Below, in pieces: positions 51,648-61,772 of a stretch of 64,000 bases of DNA. The stretch spans positions 1,073,635-1,137,634 of the forward strand of contig NZ_QLTT01000001.1 of NCBI RefSeq assembly GCF_003269295.1, given 5' to 3'. Under the pieces are notes generated by a model that did no database searches, was not told where the DNA came from, and saw only the letters and a list, made by a program, of their open reading frames with translations. Within the stretch, counting starts at the first letter, position 1. The number at the start of each line of letters is the position of its first letter. This DNA comes from Lentzea atacamensis (GTDB lineage Bacteria; Actinomycetota; Actinomycetes; Mycobacteriales; Pseudonocardiaceae). The position numbers and the translations under genes are program-made.

Positions 51648-52250
51648 CAGTCGACGTGCAGCTTGATCGGGTGCCGGAGATCCTGTGTGCACGCGAACAC
51701 GTTCAATGCGCCCTCCTGGCCGAACTCCCACCCGACGACCGCCCGTTCGGCGACCTCACAGGAGCACAGCTCGTTCTCGAGTTCCTCGTGGGTGTGAAGA
51801 ACTAGCAGAAGGCGGCGGTCCGCACCGCAGGCGGGGCACTCCAGCCCGAACGGCGAGGTCTGCCACCAGAACGCCCACCGACCTTGCTGCCGTTCGCGAC
51901 CGGCGGCCAGTCCCCCGCGCCCACGGGCTGTTCGTCGCGGGTTCGGGAACGACGGCGAGAACGTCCGTGACAGCGGATGATCGCCAGAAGAGCCGCACGC
52001 ACGGTCCGAGTGGTCGGTCTCCTCGTCGACGTGCTCCAGCGGGCACATGAGGACCTGGAGCAGGTCGGTGCCGCCGGGGAAGGGCAGCTCGGGGAAGTCC
52101 CGCGCGAACAACTGCAGTGCGCCGGTCAGCGCGACGGGGACGCCGAAGCTGTCGGCGGGCCACAGCATCGGCCCGCCGATGTGGCTGTCGCGCACTCCCG
52201 GCGAGCCCGCTGCCGGATGCAGACGAACAGCGGGCCGTGCCCACCCCCAT
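51647..52250 (-). pseudogene. Frameshifted YwqG/DUF1963-like paralogue
   Basis: Homologue of the downstream gene, but its similarity jumps between reading frames. From the ATG at 52250 a 5-G run shifts the frame; with one G fewer the start would read M-G-W-A-R-P-A-V-R-L. Then SHIGGPMLWP to CPLEH lies in one frame, GPCVRLFWRSS ... VVPEP in the next, RDEQPVGAGDWPP ... SKVGG in the third, and RWAFWWQTSPFGLECPACG back in the first. Four one-base changes are needed. GC at third positions moves with the frame. An internal GTG at 52195 would yield only a garbled 182-aa product. Sequencing error cannot be excluded. Confidence 0.7.
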
Positions 52251-52277
52251 GATCGACACGAAAGAGCAGGCCAGCTC

Positions 52278-52299
52278 CCGGCCCCGGTGAAGGGGCCGG
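52278..52299 (-). terminator. argG terminator hairpin
   Basis: CCGGCCCC and GGGGCCGG with a 6-nt loop, 12 nt beyond the argG stop. No U-run. Confidence 0.65.
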
Positions 52300-52310
52300 A
52301 AGCGGGGAAA

Positions 52311-54271
<1,961 letters not shown>

Positions 54272-54284
54272 GGCCGGACGGTAA

Positions 54285-54306
54285 AACCTGACATGCGTGT
54301 CAGGTT
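54285..54306. promoter_or_regulatory. MerR-type operator dyad
   Basis: AACCTGAC and GTCAGGTT around ATGCGT, 24 nt before the MerR ATG and 14 nt before the divergent ORF. The length and position match MerR-family operators placed between -35 and -10. Confidence 0.65.
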
Positions 54307-54329
54307 CAAGCTCTGACGTGGAGGCGACG

Positions 54330-54686
54330 ATGAAGATCGGCGAACTCGCGCGACGCACGGGCGTCAGCGAACGGTCGTTGCGCTACTACGAACAGCAGGA
54401 CCTGCTGACGTCCACCCGCACGGCCGGCGGCCAGCGCGAGTACTCAGAGCGGGCGGTGGACCGGGTGATCAGGATCCAGGAGCTCTTCGCGGCCGGGCTG
54501 TCCAGCAAGAAGATCGCGCTGATGCTGCCGTTCCTTCGCGACCGCGACGGCCGGCCGTGCGAGATCCCCATCCCCGCGCTGGTCGCGGACCTGAGGAAGG
54601 AACGCGAGCGGATCGACCGGATGATCGCCGACCTGCAGAACACCCGCTCCGTGCTCGACGACGTGATCGAAGCCGCGGAGGGTTAG
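54330..54686 (+). CDS. MerR family regulator
   Basis: 118 aa. N-terminal MerR winged helix: KIGELARRTGVSERSLRYYEQQDLL, then RVIRIQELFAAGLSSKKIALML; a C-terminal coiled coil (VADLRKERERIDRMIADLQ). No Cys pair, so not a metal sensor of the MerR/CueR kind; similar short proteins respond to small organics. GGAGG is 5 nt before the ATG. The dyad ahead of it covers the spacer of its own or the divergent promoter. Confidence 0.9.
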   Translation: MKIGELARRTGVSERSLRYYEQQDLLTSTRTAGGQREYSERAVDRVIRIQELFAAGLSSKKIALMLPFLRDRDGRPCEIPIPALVADLRKERERIDRMIADLQNTRSVLDDVIEAAEG

Positions 54687-54695
54687 CACAGCGCG

Positions 54696-55175
54696 CTAGT
54701 CCTGGTCGAGCTCGTTCACCTTGTCCTGCAAGCGCTGGAGGCCACCCTCGTGCTCGTCTGCGCGCATCGCGGTGATGGCCGCGAACAGGTGCGCACCGGT
54801 GTACGGATCCTGTTCCTTGCGCTCGTAGATCTCGCCGAGCGTCACGTTGTACATGGCGTGCGACATCGCCGCGAGCAGCGCGCGCGTCCGCAGCCCCACA
54901 CCCTTGGGCGCGGCGGCGTCGATGATCGGCGTGACGCGTTCCCACACCTCGTCCGGCGAGCCGGGCGGGTAGAACTGGTTGAGCGCGAGCAGGCCGTTCT
55001 CCAGCGAGCCCATCACCAGGCGGATCTCGTCGTCGTCCTCGGGCAGCAGCCGTTGGACGCTTTCGGCGTCCCGTTCGTGATAGGCGATCGCGAGCCGCAG
55101 GCCGATCGCCTGACTCCGGCTCTTCTCCTCCGGCGAGGCGAACCACCACTGCTGCTGAGCGGTCCTCGGAAACAT
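54696..55175 (-). CDS. Hypothetical helical protein
   Basis: 159 aa, no family recognised. Mostly helical with the motifs WWFASPEEKSRSQAIG, IRLVMGSLENGLLALNQF, and ALLAAMSHAMYNVTLGEIYER. No signal or membrane segment. The ATG before FPRTAQQQ is chosen; the frame runs 7 codons further. It is convergent with the MerR gene and divergent from the siderophore-interacting protein. Confidence 0.7.
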   Translation of the reverse strand: MFPRTAQQQWWFASPEEKSRSQAIGLRLAIAYHERDAESVQRLLPEDDDEIRLVMGSLENGLLALNQFYPPGSPDEVWERVTPIIDAAAPKGVGLRTRALLAAMSHAMYNVTLGEIYERKEQDPYTGAHLFAAITAMRADEHEGGLQRLQDKVNELDQD

Positions 55176-55217
55176 GACAGGCAGTCTGCCGGTCATCCCC
55201 CGTTTCCGCCCGAGGGT

Positions 55218-55231
55218 TTAGGCAAGCCTAA
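55218..55231 (+). promoter_or_regulatory. IdeR/DmdR iron box
   Basis: TTAGGC-AA-GCCTAA, perfect arms of the actinobacterial iron-repressor box, 22 nt before the SIP start codon. Predicts iron-repressed expression. Confidence 0.8.
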
Positions 55232-55253
55232 CCAAAGGTGTACCTTGCTCGGC

Positions 55254-56075
55254 ATGTCGCGCTACTCCGCCCTCGACAGGTTCGCGCTCAAGGCCGCCAC
55301 CAAGGCCGCCGAGCTGGTGATGGCCCCCGCGAACCGCCGCGAGGTCTTCGACCAGTTCGTCATGACCGCGACGGCGGTGACGGAGCTGAGCGCGCACATG
55401 AGGCGCGTGACGTTCCACGCGCCGGAGTTCGCCTCGTTCGAGCTGACGGGCCCCGACGAGTACTTCGGCCTGATGGTGGCGACCGGCCGCGAACTGGTCA
55501 TGCCAGCCGACGACCGGATCAACGTCCGCTCGGCGCTGCGCGCCATGCCGGAGGACGTGCGGCCCGACCTGCGCTGGTACACGATCCGCGCACACCGGCC
55601 CGCCGTCGCCGAGATCGACGTCGACTTCGTGCTGCACGGTGACGCGGGGCCGGGCACGCGGTGGGCTCGCCGTGCCATCGCGGGCGACAAGGCGGGCTTC
55701 CGCGCGGGCGGGTCGGCGTACCGGCCACCTGCCGACGGCTCGGTGTTGCTCGTGGCCGACGAGACCGCGTTGCCGGCGTTGTCCGCGATTCTCGAGAACG
55801 AGACGCGGCCGGTGCAGGTCTTCGTCGAGGTGCCCGACGAGTCCTACCGGGTTGATCTGGACGTGGAGTGGGTGTTCCGCGGTGCGGACGAGCCGGGGTC
55901 CGCGGTGCTGAAGGCGATCGCGGGCAAGGCGCTCTCCACGGTGGACTACGGGTGGGCGTGCGGTGAGTCGGGGCTCGCGACCGGGATGCGGCGGCTTCTG
56001 GTGAAGGACCGCGGGGTGGACCGGAAGGCGGTCATGTTCAGCGGCTACTGGAAGGTCGGGTCCGCCCGGCTGTAG
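55254..56075 (+). CDS. Siderophore-interacting protein (ViuB/SIP family)
   Basis: 273-aa FAD-dependent ferric-siderophore reductase. FAD domain: VTELSAHMRRVTFHAPEF and RWYTIRAHRP, with the R-x-Y-T motif for FAD. NAD(P) domain: VLLVADETALPALSAIL and YGWACGESGLATGMRRL, ending FSGYWKVGSA. It releases iron from internalised siderophores in the cytoplasm. It stands alone behind the iron box. Its last 31 nt overlap the convergent GNAT gene. Confidence 0.93.
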   Translation: MSRYSALDRFALKAATKAAELVMAPANRREVFDQFVMTATAVTELSAHMRRVTFHAPEFASFELTGPDEYFGLMVATGRELVMPADDRINVRSALRAMPEDVRPDLRWYTIRAHRPAVAEIDVDFVLHGDAGPGTRWARRAIAGDKAGFRAGGSAYRPPADGSVLLVADETALPALSAILENETRPVQVFVEVPDESYRVDLDVEWVFRGADEPGSAVLKAIAGKALSTVDYGWACGESGLATGMRRLLVKDRGVDRKAVMFSGYWKVGSARL

Positions 56076-56551
56076 GACAGGCCGCTCAGCCGCAGCGTCT
56101 CGGCCACGACGGGGTCGGTGGCCGCCATGCCGTACCGGTGCTCGTACACCGCCAGCACAGCGCCGATCCGCTGGTAGAAGGCGATGCGCCGGTGCCTGAC
56201 CAGTTCCGCCGCGGGGCCGATGCCGGGCTGGGCCGGGTCCTCGACGTCGTAGATGATCCGGGTGTACCCCGCAACGGTCATCTCGTCACGCAGGTGCGTC
56301 CACAGGCGCGCGCCGAGGCCGCGGCCCTTCTCCCCCACGGTGAAGTAGCGCAGGTAGACCCAGCCGGTGTCGGCGAGCACCCGCAGCACCGCCAGGCCCA
56401 GCGGCTTCGCGTCCACCAGCACCAGCGCGGTGTCGGCGAGCAGGTCGTCGTCGAAGGAAGCGCGCAGGTGCGGCGCGAAGCCGTCGAAGTAGATCTGCCG
56501 CGCCCGCGCGAGTTCGGCCTCGGTCAGAGATGAGGCCGCGACGAGCTTCAC
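56045..56551 (-). CDS. GNAT family N-acetyltransferase
   Basis: 168 aa. The acetyl-CoA binding motif A is YFTVGEKGRGLGARLWTHL (Q/R-x-x-G-x-G/A as KGRGLG). Other motifs: ARQIYFDGF near the start and RIAFYQRIGAVL near the end (motif B). Substrate unknown. Start at GTG before KLVAASSL chosen because upstream residues lack domain character. Confidence 0.75.
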   Translation of the reverse strand: MKLVAASSLTEAELARARQIYFDGFAPHLRASFDDDLLADTALVLVDAKPLGLAVLRVLADTGWVYLRYFTVGEKGRGLGARLWTHLRDEMTVAGYTRIIYDVEDPAQPGIGPAAELVRHRRIAFYQRIGAVLAVYEHRYGMAATDPVVAETLRLSGLSYSRADPTFQ

Positions 56552-56680
56552 CGGATCCCCACCGTCGTTCGGAGCGACGTTCTTGATCGAGTTCAGGCGT
56601 GTACGGGACGTCGCCGGACCATGAATGAATTTCCCGGTACGGCAAAGATTCGGCGAACCATCTAGACGTGAACGCTGTTC

Positions 56681-57490
56681 ATGTACCACCTTCTGCCTCG
56701 CAAGCCTCTCCGCCACCCCTGCTCACCGGAATCGAGGCCCCTGTTGAGGAAGTTCCTGCCCGCGCTGACCGGCGCGCTCCTGATCACCACTCTGCTGCCC
56801 GCCGTCGCGTGGGCTGATCCGCCCCAGGCGATCCCTGCCAACCACGCGGCAGAGGACGGCAAGTGGCAGCCGGCGTTCGACTACGACGGCGACGGCTGCT
56901 ACCCGACCCCGGCGATCTCGCCGACCGGTCAGGTGGCGACGGGCCTGAAGAACTCGGGCGCGCTGAACGGCAACTGCCACGACCGGTCCGACCTGGACAA
57001 CACCAACTCCTACAGCCGCTCCAAGTGCAACAACGGCTGGTGCGCCTACCTGTACGACCTGTACTTCGAGAAGGACCAGGCCGTGCCGGGCTGGGACTGC
57101 TGCGGCCACCGGCACGACATCGAACACGTGATCATCTGGGTGCAGAACGACGTGGCCCAGTACGTCTCGACGTCGGCGCACGGCAAGTACAGCACCTACT
57201 CGCGCGACAAGGTGGCGTGGGAGGGCACCCACGCCAAGATCATCTACCACAAGGACGGCGCCAGCACGCACTGCTTCCGGCTCGCGGGCTTCAACGAGCA
57301 GGCCGAGAACCACTACGGCGTCTACCAGTACCCCGACCTGGTCAGCTGGGACCGTTTCCCGGCCGGGGTGCGCGACATCCTGGTGAACGCCAACTTCGGC
57401 AGCGCGTCGCTCGCGATCAAGGACGGCGCGTTCAACCACAACCTCGCCATCGCCAAGCCGGCCGGGATCCCGTTCGACCCGAACGCCTAG
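56681..57490 (+). CDS. Secreted NPP1/Nep1-like (NLP) cytolysin family protein
   Basis: 269 aa. Signal peptide ends near 46 (ALLITTLLPAVAWADP). The family heptapeptide is GHRHDIE (142-148) followed by HVIIWV, the cation-binding centre of necrosis- and ethylene-inducing proteins. Cysteines CYP and CNNGWC / DCC fit disulfide-bonded bacterial members; EGTHAKIIYH and FNHNLAIAKPA complete the beta-sandwich. NLPs bind glycosyl-inositol-phosphoceramides of eudicot plants and oomycete-type targets. A TTG at 56741 could be an alternative start. Convergent with a TetR gene. Confidence 0.88.
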   Translation: MYHLLPRKPLRHPCSPESRPLLRKFLPALTGALLITTLLPAVAWADPPQAIPANHAAEDGKWQPAFDYDGDGCYPTPAISPTGQVATGLKNSGALNGNCHDRSDLDNTNSYSRSKCNNGWCAYLYDLYFEKDQAVPGWDCCGHRHDIEHVIIWVQNDVAQYVSTSAHGKYSTYSRDKVAWEGTHAKIIYHKDGASTHCFRLAGFNEQAENHYGVYQYPDLVSWDRFPAGVRDILVNANFGSASLAIKDGAFNHNLAIAKPAGIPFDPNA

Positions 57491-57550
57491 TGGGGTGACC
57501 CGGAAGGTTGCCGGGGAATTCGCGGTCAGACGGGTGCATCGTGGTGCCGG

Positions 57551-57587
57551 CCCCGCGTCCTCGTACTGGTTGTACGGGGGCGCGGGG
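57551..57587. terminator. Bidirectional hairpin
   Basis: CCCCGCG / CGCGGGG outer stem and CGTAC-TGGTT-GTACG inner stem. Located in the 162-nt convergent spacer (57491-57652), which has no gene. Serves the NLP and TetR transcripts. Confidence 0.6.
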
Positions 57588-57652
57588 GCGGTGCCGCGAG
57601 GTGCCCTGCTGAGCGTGAATCACCTCGCCACCGTTCCGGGACGCGCCACTGG

Positions 57653-58324
57653 CTACTTCGCTACGCGATCGAGCCATTCGGCCAGGAGGGCCCGTTCCGC
57701 TGGAGACAGCATCAGGGGCGGGTCCTCCTCCAAGGCGACGCGCAACGCGATCGCGCGACTGGGGATGTCCGTCGGCTCGTCCGGTGAGACGTCCGTCGTG
57801 ATCGCCCTGATCACCTGCTCCCGCGAGAACGTGATCAGCTCCAGGTCGCGTTCGGGTTCCGGCGTCGCGATGAGCGACAGCACGACGCCCATGCCCGCCG
57901 CGTGCACGAACTGCGCGGCCTGCTCGACCGGGACCTTCAACCGGCCCACCGCCGCGATGCGGCTGATGATCTCGCGGAGCATCGCGTCCGCCTCCATCCG
58001 CGCCTCGCGCTTGCGCGGTTCGCCGTACATCAGCAGGTAGAACGCGGGCCGCGCCAGGCCGAACCCGATGTGCAGCTCCCACCCGCGACGCAGGTCGTCG
58101 ACCGGGTTGTCGCTGGCGCCCATGGCGTGCTTGGTCGCGAGGTAGTCGGAGAAGCCGTAGGCCGCGACGGCGTCGAGCAGGCCGTCCTTGTCCCCGAACA
58201 GCCGGTACAGCGTCGGCGCCTGCACACCCGCCGCCGACGCCACCGCGCGCGTGGAGACAGCTTCCTTGCCGCCCTCGATCAGCAGGTCGGCCGCAGCCTT
58301 CACCAACCGCTCTCTCGTGTCCAT
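57653..58324 (-). CDS. TetR family regulator
   Basis: 223 aa. HTH STRAVASAAGVQAPTLYRLF near residues 24-43; C-terminal helical domain resembling the TetR_C_33-type. Divergent from the SDR pair across 93 nt, so it probably represses those two genes and itself. Confidence 0.9.
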   Translation of the reverse strand: MDTRERLVKAAADLLIEGGKEAVSTRAVASAAGVQAPTLYRLFGDKDGLLDAVAAYGFSDYLATKHAMGASDNPVDDLRRGWELHIGFGLARPAFYLLMYGEPRKREARMEADAMLREIISRIAAVGRLKVPVEQAAQFVHAAGMGVVLSLIATPEPERDLELITFSREQVIRAITTDVSPDEPTDIPSRAIALRVALEEDPPLMLSPAERALLAEWLDRVAK

Positions 58325-58417
58325 GTAACGACGATAACACGCGATAGGTAGCGTCGATTCGATATCGGTGATACGTTGTTGGTGTTAGCGACGGAAACAC
58401 CAGCTAGGAGCACTGTT
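58325..58417. promoter_or_regulatory. Divergent promoter region TetR/SDR
   Basis: Contains the palindrome CGATATCG (58360-58367) and the widely spaced arms TAACAC (58335-58340) and GTGTTA (58382-58387). Any of these may be TetR sites; AGGAG precedes the SDR ATG. Confidence 0.35.
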
Positions 58418-59143
58418 ATGACTCGGGTTGCGATCGTCACCGGCGGGTCGAGGGGCATCGGACGGGCAGCGGCCGAGCGTCTCGCCGCGGACGGCATGGC
58501 CGTCGTCATCGTCTACGCCGGCAACAAGGTGGAGGCAGACAAGGCGGCCGAGGAGATCAAGGCGGCAGGTGGCCAGGCCATCGCCGCACAGGCCGACGTC
58601 GCGGACGAGGTCGCCGTGGCCGCCGCGTTCGACCTGGCCGCGGAGACGTTCGGCGGCGTGGACGTCGTCGTGAACTCCGCCGGCATCATGCCGCTGGGCA
58701 CGGTCGCGGACATGGACCTGGAGGTCTTCGACCGCATCCAGCGCACCAACGGCCGCGGCACGTTCGTCGTGTCCCAGCAGGCGGCCCGCAAGCTGCGCAA
58801 CGGCGGCGCGATCATCAACGTCTCGTCGTCGGTCGTGGGCCTGCGGTTCCCGCAGTACGGCGCCTACGCCATGACGAAGGGCGGTGTCGAGGCGCTGACG
58901 CTGATCCTGGCCCGCGAGCTGCGCGGCCGTGACATCACCGTGAACGCCGTCGCCCCCGGCCCCACCGCCACCGCCCTGTTCCTGGAGGGCAAGGACGAGG
59001 CGACGATCGACAACCTCGCGAAGCAGGCACCGCTCGAGCGCATCGGCACGCCGGAGGACATCGCCGAGGTCATCTCCTTCCTGGCGGGCCCCGCCCGCTG
59101 GATCAACGGTCAGGTCGTTCGTGCGAACGGAGGCATCATCTGA
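58418..59143 (+). CDS. SDR family oxidoreductase (3-oxoacyl-ACP-reductase-like)
   Basis: 241-aa classical SDR. Cofactor motif TGGSRGIG, NNAG-equivalent VVNSAG, catalytic Ser in NVSSSV and Tyr-x-x-x-Lys in YAMTK; C-terminal WINGQVVRANGG. NAD(P)H preference is unclear. The stop overlaps the next ATG (TGATG), so both SDRs are one operon under the TetR. Confidence 0.92.
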   Translation: MTRVAIVTGGSRGIGRAAAERLAADGMAVVIVYAGNKVEADKAAEEIKAAGGQAIAAQADVADEVAVAAAFDLAAETFGGVDVVVNSAGIMPLGTVADMDLEVFDRIQRTNGRGTFVVSQQAARKLRNGGAIINVSSSVVGLRFPQYGAYAMTKGGVEALTLILARELRGRDITVNAVAPGPTATALFLEGKDEATIDNLAKQAPLERIGTPEDIAEVISFLAGPARWINGQVVRANGGII

Positions 59144-60015
59144 TGGGCAAGGTCATCGTTGTCACGGGAGCATCCAGCGGTTTCGGCGCGTTGACGGTGC
59201 GGGCACTGGCTCGCGCGGGCCACACCGTCTACGCCGGCATGCGGGAGACCACGGGCCGCAACGCGCCGGCCGTCGCCGAGCTCGGGGCGTTCGGCGCCGA
59301 GAACAACGCCGACGTGCACGCCGTCGAGCTCGACGTGCAGTCGCAGGCCTCGGCCGACGCGGCGATCGAGCTGATCATCGCCGAGCAGGGCCACCTCGAC
59401 GTGGTCGTGCACAACGCCGGCCACATGGTCACCGGCCCGGCCGAGGCCTTCACCCCGGAGCAGTACGCGGCCCTGTACGACGTCAACGTCCTCGGCACAC
59501 AGCGGGTCAACCGCGCCGCGCTGCCGCACCTGCGCGGCCGGCGTTCCGGGCACGTCGTGTGGGTGGGTTCCAGCTCGACACGTGGCGGCACTCCCCCGTA
59601 CCTGGCGCCGTACTTCGCGGCCAAGGCGGCGATGGACGCTGTCGCGGTGTCGTACCGCGCCGAGCTCCTCCGGTTCGGCATCGAAACCACGATCGTCGTG
59701 CCGGGCGCGTTCACCCACGGCACCAACCACTTCGCGCACAGCGGCACGCCCGCCGACGGTGACGTGGCCAAGGCCTACGAGGAGCTCTACCCCGGCCTGA
59801 TGGACCAGGTGGGTGCTCGCCTCGCCGAGCTGGAGCCGCCGTGGGCCTCCGTCTCGGCCGTCGCTGACGCGATCGTGGACGTCGTCGACGCGGAGAAGCC
59901 ACCGTTCCGCGTGCACATCGATCCGTCCGACGACGGCGCCGAGGTCGTGAACAAGGTGGCGGACCGGGTCCGCAGCGAGTTCCTTCGCCGGGTGGAGCTG
60001 GCCGACCTGATCTGA
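59143..60015 (+). CDS. SDR family oxidoreductase
   Basis: 290-aa SDR. TGASSGFGALTVRAL for the cofactor, VVHNAGHM for NNAG, Ser in WVGSSST, and YFAAK for YxxxK. An insertion after the active site and a longer C-terminus (HIDPSDDGAEVV) differ from its neighbour. Translationally coupled to it by 1-nt overlap. Stop codon is 1 nt from the convergent deacetylase stop. Confidence 0.9.
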   Translation: MGKVIVVTGASSGFGALTVRALARAGHTVYAGMRETTGRNAPAVAELGAFGAENNADVHAVELDVQSQASADAAIELIIAEQGHLDVVVHNAGHMVTGPAEAFTPEQYAALYDVNVLGTQRVNRAALPHLRGRRSGHVVWVGSSSTRGGTPPYLAPYFAAKAAMDAVAVSYRAELLRFGIETTIVVPGAFTHGTNHFAHSGTPADGDVAKAYEELYPGLMDQVGARLAELEPPWASVSAVADAIVDVVDAEKPPFRVHIDPSDDGAEVVNKVADRVRSEFLRRVELADLI

Positions 60016-60016
60016 G

Positions 60017-60736
60017 TCAGGCTTGGTCGAGGAGCGCGGACACGGTGACGAACCGGAAGCCGCGCTCCTTCAGTTTGGCGATGATCGGCTTGAGGGCCTG
60101 CCTGGTGTCGTTGCGCGTCACGTACATGGGGTGGAGCAGGATGATCGAGCCCGGCTTGGTGCGGTCGAGGGTCTCCCGCTCGATCTGTTGCGCGGTGGGC
60201 GTGCCCGCGGAGTCCGGTTCCACGTCCCACATGATCGTCTTGCGGTTGTGCTCGCTCAGGTAGTGCGGCAACGCGAAGAGCTTCTTGCCGTTGGGCGGGC
60301 GGAAGTGGATGTCGCCCTGGTAGCCGGTCTTGCGGATCTCGGCATCGGTGTCCTCGACCTCTTTGACCACGGTGCTGGGCAGCACACCGACCATCCGCTG
60401 GTGGTTGTAGGTGTGGTTGCCGATCTCGTGCCCCGCTGCCGCGATCTTCTTGCCGAGATCGGGGTACTTCGCGAGGTCGCGGCCCATGAGGAAGAACGTG
60501 GCCTGGACCTGTTCCGCGGCGAGCGTGTCCAGGACGTACTGGGCGCCGGCGGGGTCCGGGCCGTCGTCGAACGAGAGCGCCACGACCTTCTCGTTCGTCT
60601 CCACCCGGTCCACCAGCTCACCGAAGAACTGGAAGGTGCGGGAGCTGCTGACGTTCCACAGCACGACCGCGGCCGTCAGGACGACGACGAGGCTGATCGC
60701 GGTGATGATCGTTGGCTTGCGGCGTAACCACTTCAT
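60017..60736 (-). CDS. Membrane-anchored NodB-type polysaccharide deacetylase
   Basis: 239 aa. An N-terminal hydrophobic anchor (IITAISLVVVLTAAVVLW) and the NodB domain: SFDDGP (Asp57 catalytic base, Asp58 metal), H108-T-Y-N-H112 metal ligands, RPPNG, and SIILLHP. It removes acetyl groups from peptidoglycan or chitin-like oligosaccharides outside the membrane. Start set at the ATG before KWLRRKP; the frame extends 12 codons further without a good signal. Confidence 0.9.
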   Translation of the reverse strand: MKWLRRKPTIITAISLVVVLTAAVVLWNVSSSRTFQFFGELVDRVETNEKVVALSFDDGPDPAGAQYVLDTLAAEQVQATFFLMGRDLAKYPDLGKKIAAAGHEIGNHTYNHQRMVGVLPSTVVKEVEDTDAEIRKTGYQGDIHFRPPNGKKLFALPHYLSEHNRKTIMWDVEPDSAGTPTAQQIERETLDRTKPGSIILLHPMYVTRNDTRQALKPIIAKLKERGFRFVTVSALLDQA

Positions 60737-60781
60737 GTGATCACTATGACGAGGACCGCTTTCAGGTTGCACGGCACCCCG

Positions 60782-61273
60782 TCAACCCAGGACGAGCACA
60801 GCCGGGCCAACCCGCAACACCCCGTCATCGAGCGGCACACACCGCTTGCCGCCCTTCCCGCGCAACGCCTTGAGCGCGCCCGGCGCGACAACCACATCCA
60901 TCCAGGCGCACGGGCTGGCCGGCCGGTGGACCTCGAACCGCACCGGCCCGGCACCGGTGTCGAGGCTGAACACGGTGCCGCGAGCCAGTGCGTCCACGTC
61001 GAACCCGCGCACCACGATGTTCCGCCGCGCCACGAGCGGATCCACCGGCCACGGGTCGAGCGACTCGGCCGCGATCACCGTGACCGCCGCGTTGTGGTGG
61101 GCGGGGTGGTTGAAGAACCTGTCGCCGACGATGCCGAGTCCGGCCCGCAGCTCCACGTGGTCCCGGCCGACCGGCTCGGGATCGGGACGAGGGCCGTCCG
61201 ACGGACGGCCCTCGAAGGCGTGCACGGCTGAGACGTGCAGTGCGACGATCTCTACCTCTCGCCGAGCTGCCAT
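60782..61273 (-). CDS. MOSC domain-containing protein
   Basis: 163 aa. Core MOSC features: [34 protein letters not shown], and the Cys-containing [10 protein letters not shown] that corresponds to the molybdenum-cofactor sulfurase-C signature. Such small MOSC proteins carry sulfur or reduce N-hydroxylated bases (YiiM/YcbX type). Its ATG lies inside the end of msrA (22-nt overlap), so the two are likely coupled. Confidence 0.85.
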   Translation of the reverse strand: MAARREVEIVALHVSAVHAFEGRPSDGPRPDPEPVGRDHVELRAGLGIVGDRFFNHPAHHNAAVTVIAAESLDPWPVDPLVARRNIVVRGFDVDALARGTVFSLDTGAGPVRFEVHRPASPCAWMDVVVAPGALKALRGKGGKRCVPLDDGVLRVGPAVLVLG

Positions 61274-61749
61274 TCCGGCCTCACGTAGTGGCACGTGTAG
61301 CCGTTGGGGTAGCGCTCCAGGTAGTCCTGGTGCTCCGGCTCGGCCTCCCAGAACTCCGTCGCCTGGGTCACCTCGGTGACGACCTTGCCCGGCCACTTGC
61401 CGGAGGCGTCGACGTCGGCGATGGTCGCCTCGGCCACCTGCTTCTGCGCGTCATCGGTGTAGAAGATCGCCGAGCGGTAGCTGGCGCCGATGTCGTTGCC
61501 CTGGCGGTTGCGGGTCGACGGGTCGTGGATCTGGAAGAAGAACTCCAGGATCTGCCGGTAGCTGAGCTGCTCGGGGTCGAACACGATCTCGATGGCCTCG
61601 GCGTGGTTGCCGTGGCGGCGGTAGGTGGCGTTGGGCGTACTGGGGTCGCCGGTGTAGCCGACGCGGGTGGAGACGACTCCGGGGTGGCGGCGGAACAGGT
61701 CCTGCATGCCCCAGAAGCAGCCGCCCGCGAGAACAGCCTTCTCCGTCAC
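61252..61749 (-). CDS. msrA: Peptide-methionine (S)-S-oxide reductase A
   Basis: 165 aa. Active site GGCFWG with Cys11, then [44 protein letters not shown] and the C-terminal PNGYTCHYV. Repairs oxidised methionine. The GTG at 61749 is preferred because AGAGGAG lies 7 nt before it; a GTG at 61776 would overlap the upstream stop (GTGA) and add 9 residues. Operon with the exporter gene and MOSC gene. Confidence 0.93.
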   Translation of the reverse strand: MTEKAVLAGGCFWGMQDLFRRHPGVVSTRVGYTGDPSTPNATYRRHGNHAEAIEIVFDPEQLSYRQILEFFFQIHDPSTRNRQGNDIGASYRSAIFYTDDAQKQVAEATIADVDASGKWPGKVVTEVTQATEFWEAEPEHQDYLERYPNGYTCHYVRPEWQLGER

Positions 61750-61772
61750 AGTGGTTCTCCTCTGCTCGGTGT

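Noticed and set aside
58325..58417. A single clear TetR operator in the SDR promoter region
   Set aside because: Only a short palindrome and distant arms were found; listed as a weak region rather than a defined site.
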